Assembly (NCBI GenBank): GCA_023430325.1
Contig: JAEZAU010000192.1
Span: 1 to 9,587, forward strand
Direction: 5' to 3'
Source of the DNA: Bacteroidota bacterium
Lineage (GTDB): Bacteria; Bacteroidota; Bacteroidia; Flavobacteriales_F; PHOS-HE28
Length of the DNA: 9,587 bases
Each line of letters starts with the position of its first letter. The stretch's first letter is position 1. Shown here one piece after another: positions 5,899 through 9,587 of this stretch. The notes beneath the pieces were generated by a model. The model was not told where the DNA came from, made no database searches, and saw only the letters and a list, made by a program, of their open reading frames with translations. A program made the translations under genes and the position numbers.

Positions 5899-7185
5899 AT
5901 GAGCTTGATCGCCAAGATCCAGGCGCGTGAGATCCTTGATTCACGCGGAAATCCAACGGTTGAAGTGGACGTGTGGACCGACACCGGTCACATGGGCCGG
6001 GCCGCCGTGCCCAGCGGTGCCAGCACCGGCGCGCACGAAGCCGTGGAACTGCGCGATGGCGACAAAGGCCGCTACCTGGGCAAAGGTGTGCGCAAGGCGG
6101 TGGAGAACGTGAACGGCCAGATCAACAATGAACTGAATGGTGCATTGGTCAGCGACCAGGCCATGATCGACAAGGCGTTGATCGCACTGGATGGCACCCC
6201 GAACAAGGAGAACTTCGGCGCGAACGCGATCCTGGGCGTGAGCCTGGCGGTGGCGAAAGCCGCAGCAAGCGAAGCCGGTCTGCCGCTCTACCGTTACGTA
6301 GGCGGCGTGAACGCATGCACGCTGCCGGTGCCGCTGATGAACATCCTCAACGGCGGCGCGCATGCCGACAACAAGGTGGATGTGCAGGAATTCATGATCA
6401 TGCCCGTGGGCGCGGAGAACTTCAGCGAAGGCCTGCGCATGGGCGCGGAGGTCTTCCACAACCTGAAGGCGGTACTCAAGAAGCGTGGCCTGGGAACGAA
6501 CGTGGGCGATGAAGGCGGTTTTGCGCCCGATCTCTCCAGCAACGAAGAAGCGCTGAAGCTGGTGATGGAAGCGATCGAAAAAGCCGGTTACAAACCGGGC
6601 GATGACATCGTACTCGCGCTGGATTGCGCCAGCACCGAATTCTACGATAGCAAGAAAGGCCGCTACACGCTGGAAAGCACCGGCGACAGCCTCACCAGCG
6701 ATGAAATGGTGGCCATGTGGGCCGATTGGGCCGCACGCTACCCCATCGTGAGCATCGAAGATGGCATGAGCGAAGACGATTGGGACGGCTGGAAAAAGCT
6801 CACCGATCGCATCGGATCGAAAGTGCAGTTGGTGGGCGATGACCTATTCGTCACCAACACAAAACGTCTGGGCGAAGGCATCGAAAAGAGCATCGGGAAC
6901 AGCATCCTGGTGAAGGTGAACCAGATCGGCACGCTCACCGAAACGATCGAAGCCGTAGAAATGGCACATCGCGCGCGCTACACCAGCATAATGAGCCACC
7001 GCAGCGGCGAAACCGAGGACAGCACCATCGCCGATCTGGCTGTGGCCCTCAATTGCGGCATGATCAAGACCGGCAGCGCCAGTCGCAGCGACAGGATCGC
7101 CAAGTACAACCAGTTGCTGCGGATCGAAGAGCAGTTGGGCGCGGCAGCTCGGTATCCTGGGCGGGAATTGCGGTATGTAGGGTAG
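5899..7185 (+). CDS. eno: Enolase (phosphopyruvate hydratase)
   Basis: Enolase interconverts 2-phosphoglycerate and phosphoenolpyruvate in glycolysis and gluconeogenesis, using two magnesium ions. The 428 residues are close to the usual 430. The N-terminal domain shows AREILDSRGNPTVEVDV and VPSGASTG (37-44), the latter being the mobile loop. In the barrel, E205 in GDEGG and K339 in LVKVNQIGT are the catalytic pair; D242, E287 and D314 (in LVGDDLFVTN) are the metal ligands; H367 lies in SHRSGETED. The end carries KTGSASRSDRIAKYNQLLRI. All key residues are present. ATG 5899 is chosen because MSLIAKIQAREILDSRG is the family start; an in-frame ATG at 5848 would add 17 unrelated residues overlapping carA. 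A repeat element begins 3 nt past the stop. Confidence 0.98.
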   Translation: MSLIAKIQAREILDSRGNPTVEVDVWTDTGHMGRAAVPSGASTGAHEAVELRDGDKGRYLGKGVRKAVENVNGQINNELNGALVSDQAMIDKALIALDGTPNKENFGANAILGVSLAVAKAAASEAGLPLYRYVGGVNACTLPVPLMNILNGGAHADNKVDVQEFMIMPVGAENFSEGLRMGAEVFHNLKAVLKKRGLGTNVGDEGGFAPDLSSNEEALKLVMEAIEKAGYKPGDDIVLALDCASTEFYDSKKGRYTLESTGDSLTSDEMVAMWADWAARYPIVSIEDGMSEDDWDGWKKLTDRIGSKVQLVGDDLFVTNTKRLGEGIEKSIGNSILVKVNQIGTLTETIEAVEMAHRARYTSIMSHRSGETEDSTIADLAVALNCGMIKTGSASRSDRIAKYNQLLRIEEQLGAAARYPGRELRYVG

Positions 7186-7188
7186 GTA

Positions 7189-7281
7189 TTTGGGCGGGTT
7201 CCTGTTAGGGCGTGGCTACGCCTTCAAGTCCTCGGCCGTTGAATGCAGGGCCTGCGGGCTTTCCGCCTTCGCCACTTACGC
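7189..7281 (-). repeat. Dispersed ~92-bp element, copy B
   Basis: Reverse-complement copy of 4401-4491. Read on the minus strand, 7281-7253 matches the first block of copy A at 27 of 29 positions, 7230-7207 the second at 22 of 24, and 7206-7189 the third at 13 of 18; the 22-nt middle differs. It occupies most of the 143-bp gap between the convergent eno and T9SS genes, starting 47 nt past the T9SS stop and ending 3 nt from the eno stop. It includes a small hairpin GGCGT-GGCT-ACGCC (7209-7222) that could serve as a transcript end for either gene, though no T-run follows. Confidence 0.85.
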
Positions 7282-7328
7282 GGTCTTGTTGTTGCTGAGG
7301 ATATTTGGTCAATGGGTTAAACCATCGG

Positions 7329-8477
7329 TCATTCTTTAATGAACTTTCCGCTACTTGCAACTCCATAAGCATCCTTGATCCAAAAATGATAGAGTCCAGC
7401 TGCAAGTCCATTAAGGTCGAACGATGCATGTTCTGTAAAAAATGCTTGTATCAATTCTCTTCCAGACGCATCGGTAATGATGAGCGATCTCTCTTCCCCA
7501 GCAGGATTAGGATATACTATAGGGTCCTCCATGTCACGGTCTACAATGGAAGTACTGCTCAAACACTCACAGCTGGAGGGAGATTGAATGTAATACAGGT
7601 GGTAGGAACCGGCTGCAGAAAAAGTCAGTTCTTCAGAGCTTAGTATCTGCCCCGTGGTGATATCTATTGAGTAGATCTCCGAAGCATTGTTGAAATAGTA
7701 GATTCCCGCATCCGTATCCAATACATGGCCCCCTCCCATAGCATATGACATTGCAAACGATGGCGAAATGATCGTCATGGTTGCATTGGCGAGGTCGACT
7801 TTGGCCAACCGAATACCGCTACTGTTCCTATAGGTGCCGTACATCATTCCATCTATGCAATTAAAATTGATGTTCTCGAAGTACTCTCCGCTGGGTAAGG
7901 GGATGGTCAGGGGCGAGATTATATTTCCAGTGATCATGTCAAAACCTCTAATAATGTTATCGACGATAAAGAAATATATGTTCGCCGATCTATCGTAAGT
8001 GTAATCTTGTGTAATGCCGGATAGAATTGATTGGTTGGAAAGAATATTTATTTCGCCTGTAGTTGGATCAAGTTTGGCCAACCGCAATGAGTTTGTAGCA
8101 ATCGTACGATACAATCCGTAATATGATGAATCTGAGCAATTATATTGTATCATATCAAAATAATAACCTGGAATGATCAGTGGCACGTCATAGGCCATTT
8201 CACCGGATAGAGCATTTACGGAAATTATGGTTGGCCCAGGAGAGTAATACAGATATTGATCATTACTATCGTCATAAGTTGAGCCAGCAAGTGCAATATG
8301 ATTAGAGGTGAAATTATCCGATAATATACTAACGGATCCAGTAGTGGGGTCAACAGTGGCTAAATAAACCTCTTTGATCGCAGCATTCTTTTTGGCCAAT
8401 CCATATAAATGCTGAGCTGAACATAAAGAGCTGTAGGTTAAGGAGCATATCGTGATCAGCGGTAGAAAGGTTTTCAT
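7329..8477 (-). CDS. Secreted beta-propeller-like protein with T9SS type A sorting domain
   Basis: Predicted exported protein of unknown activity, 382 residues. It has a clean signal peptide, MKTFLPLITICSLTYSSLCSAQ, with likely cleavage after CSA. Residues 25-300 hold three tandem units of about 90-95 residues. Each opens with a YG...LAK.DPTTG.I.ILS segment (25-53, 120-147, 213-238), followed by a Y(D)...IYSIDITTG-type segment (68-94, 161-186, 253-278). This suggests a six-bladed propeller with paired blades. The sorting domain starts at VYPNPAGEE (321) and ends GLYHFWIKDAYG...GKFIKE. ATG 8477 is preceded by AAAGGA seven nt upstream, a plausible ribosome-binding site. Composition is markedly AT-richer than neighbours (24/60 G+C in 7981-8040), hinting at transfer or rapid evolution. 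Copy B of the dispersed element follows its stop. Confidence 0.87.
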   Translation of the reverse strand: MKTFLPLITICSLTYSSLCSAQHLYGLAKKNAAIKEVYLATVDPTTGSVSILSDNFTSNHIALAGSTYDDSNDQYLYYSPGPTIISVNALSGEMAYDVPLIIPGYYFDMIQYNCSDSSYYGLYRTIATNSLRLAKLDPTTGEINILSNQSILSGITQDYTYDRSANIYFFIVDNIIRGFDMITGNIISPLTIPLPSGEYFENINFNCIDGMMYGTYRNSSGIRLAKVDLANATMTIISPSFAMSYAMGGGHVLDTDAGIYYFNNASEIYSIDITTGQILSSEELTFSAAGSYHLYYIQSPSSCECLSSTSIVDRDMEDPIVYPNPAGEERSLIITDASGRELIQAFFTEHASFDLNGLAAGLYHFWIKDAYGVASSGKFIKE

Positions 8478-8581
8478 CGAGGATTCCTTTAGTTTCTATG
8501 TTCGACTTCTCCTAGTCGGAGATAAATCGAAGATAATCCGAACTGAGCCCTAGCCGACCATAAGCAATTCGCTAATTCTCT
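8478..8581. other. Gap between two minus-strand T9SS genes
   Basis: This 104-bp AT-rich gap carries CGACT-TCTCCT-AGTCG (8505-8520), a small hairpin in the leader of the downstream gene. On the minus strand TATCTTCG (8535-8528) is one base away from the TAnnTTTG promoter consensus, but the nearest TTG is too far upstream (29 nt) for a confident promoter. No convincing terminator for the upstream gene and no copy of the dispersed element are present. Confidence 0.35.
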
Positions 8582-9587
8582 TCACCGCGTCACCACCACC
8601 TTCCCAACACTCCCCACTTTTCCATTCCGATCCCGGAACCGGAAGTGATACGTCCCATGTCGAAGACCGGTGAGATCGAACTGGATCTGCTGACCTTGCA
8701 CGGTGTTCCATCGCACCAGCCGGCCTTTCTGATCGAGCAGTTCGATCGTTCCTGGGTCAATAGCATCACGGGAAAGTGTCACTTGTTCCTGCGCGGGATT
8801 TGGGTGGATCGTCCATTGCGGAGCGATCATAGTTTCCGCGATGCCTACCGCGCTCTTGCGCCAGCCCAGCGTGTATTCACCTGCCAGCACTCCGGTGAAA
8901 TTCATGCGGCCCCAGCCATCGGTCATGCTGGTGAGCGGTTCGATCGAAAAGCTTGGGTGGAGCAGCCACGGTGAATGTTGGTCCGGCCGGTAGAGGAGTA
9001 CCAGGCTGTCCTCGCGGAAGGGGATGCCGCTGAAATTCTGCATCAGTTCCACATCCAACGATCCGGCCGTTGTTGGCCGCGCATCATAATCGATCCGTGC
9101 ATTGATCATCGCATCCGGTGGTATGTCGGCGATGATGCGCCACCAACGATCGGGTGAGATCACGAACGCGAATTGATCTTGTGCCTCCTGATCCGCTGCC
9201 ACCCAATATTGCTCGATACGGATCGGTAGAGGCTCCGCAAGTTGTGTCGGTGTAAGTCGGATGTTCGATCGCTGGTAGCCGATGTTCACGGCCGTTGATG
9301 TTGCTGGAAGTGTATCCTCATCGGCAGTGATCGCGAGGTTCAGCAGTTGATCGGCGTTGAGCAGTACCGACACCGGAGTGAACGGCGGCGTGACCGTTCC
9401 GGAACTTGTCTCTCCGCCCACAATGATCCGATCGGGACTGTCCCAACGGTCGCCATTCTGATCGATGCAGGTGACCGTGAGCGGTACGTTGTTGTACAGC
9501 GTGTTGGCGCCGCGCAGTTTCTGTTGCACGTGGATCGTGGTGACATTGCCGGAAGCCACGGAGAACGAATCCACTTCGAAGGCTGCC
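8582..9587 (-). CDS. T9SS-sorted secreted protein, C-terminal part (possibly tail of an M1-type metallopeptidase)
   Basis: The frame is open to the window edge at 9587; the first in-frame GTG (9574) is preceded by sense codons (AAFE), so the start lies outside. About 335 residues are visible. The last ~80 are a T9SS sorting domain: WTIHPNPAQEQVTLS, then LLDQKGRLVRW, LTGLRHGTYHFRF and KVVVTR. Upstream are beta-rich stretches, VTTIHVQQKLRGANTLYNNV, SVLLNADQLLNLA, the tryptophan-rich ISPDRWWRI, and EDSLVLLYRPD...GEYTLGWRK. From memory, this order resembles the post-catalytic region of T9SS-secreted M1-family peptidases (ammonia of evidence here is weak: no HExxH motif is in view, as it would lie upstream). 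Composition is housekeeping-like (37/60 G+C in 8881-8940), unlike the other two T9SS genes. The sorting-domain call is firm; the peptidase idea is tentative. Confidence 0.8.
   Translation of the reverse strand, partial: AAFEVDSFSVASGNVTTIHVQQKLRGANTLYNNVPLTVTCIDQNGDRWDSPDRIIVGGETSSGTVTPPFTPVSVLLNADQLLNLAITADEDTLPATSTAVNIGYQRSNIRLTPTQLAEPLPIRIEQYWVAADQEAQDQFAFVISPDRWWRIIADIPPDAMINARIDYDARPTTAGSLDVELMQNFSGIPFREDSLVLLYRPDQHSPWLLHPSFSIEPLTSMTDGWGRMNFTGVLAGEYTLGWRKSAVGIAETMIAPQWTIHPNPAQEQVTLSRDAIDPGTIELLDQKGRLVRWNTVQGQQIQFDLTGLRHGTYHFRFRDRNGKVGSVGKVVVTR

Noticed and set aside
7189..7281. Dispersed element as an integron attC site or a tRNA-like RNA
   Set aside because: The ends lack RYYYAAC/GTTRRRY cores in both copies, no cloverleaf can be drawn, and no integrase is in view.

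Overview
The window looks like chromosomal DNA from a member of the Bacteroidota, most likely Flavobacteriales. Three things point there. Three proteins end in type IX secretion system (T9SS) sorting domains. A TAnnTTTG-type promoter box (TACCTTTG) precedes carA. The order rpsK-rpsD-rpoA-rplQ followed by carA-eno is, as I recall it, usual in flavobacteria. Housekeeping genes here are fairly GC-rich (one 60-base line of eno counts 37/60 G+C), so this is not a classic low-GC Flavobacterium; species cannot be fixed from the sequence.

Layout. 1-2643 (+): the end of the ribosomal protein/RNA polymerase alpha operon, with rpsK (5' end missing), rpsD, rpoA and rplQ, closed by a clear intrinsic terminator at 2664-2704. 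2837-4318 (+): a secreted protein with delta-60-type beta-propeller repeats and a T9SS sorting domain, lying between rplQ and carA. 4319-4739: 421 bp without a gene, packed with short repeats of several kinds, ending in a probable carA promoter. 4740-5876 and 5899-7185 (+): carA (carbamoyl-phosphate synthase small subunit) and eno (enolase), 22 nt apart. 7186-7328: a short gap between convergent genes, mostly filled by a repeat. 7329-8477 (-): a second, AT-richer, beta-propeller-like T9SS cargo protein. 8582-9587 (-): the C-terminal part of a third T9SS cargo protein, cut by the window edge.

How the parts relate. The operon genes make ribosome and RNA polymerase subunits, CarA feeds pyrimidine and arginine synthesis, and enolase serves glycolysis. 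The three T9SS proteins are export cargo with no visible metabolic link to these genes. The main unexplained signal is a dispersed element of about 92 bp present twice (4401-4491 on + and 7189-7281 on -). Each copy lies 47-82 nt downstream of an AT-richer T9SS beta-propeller gene and in the same orientation as that gene. The third T9SS gene, with housekeeping-like composition, has no copy in its 3' flank. A second theme is tandem repeats of 7-nt period in the gene-free gaps, including one arranged as a large hairpin ending just before the rplQ start codon. No rRNA, tRNA, CRISPR array, transposase or integrase gene was seen.
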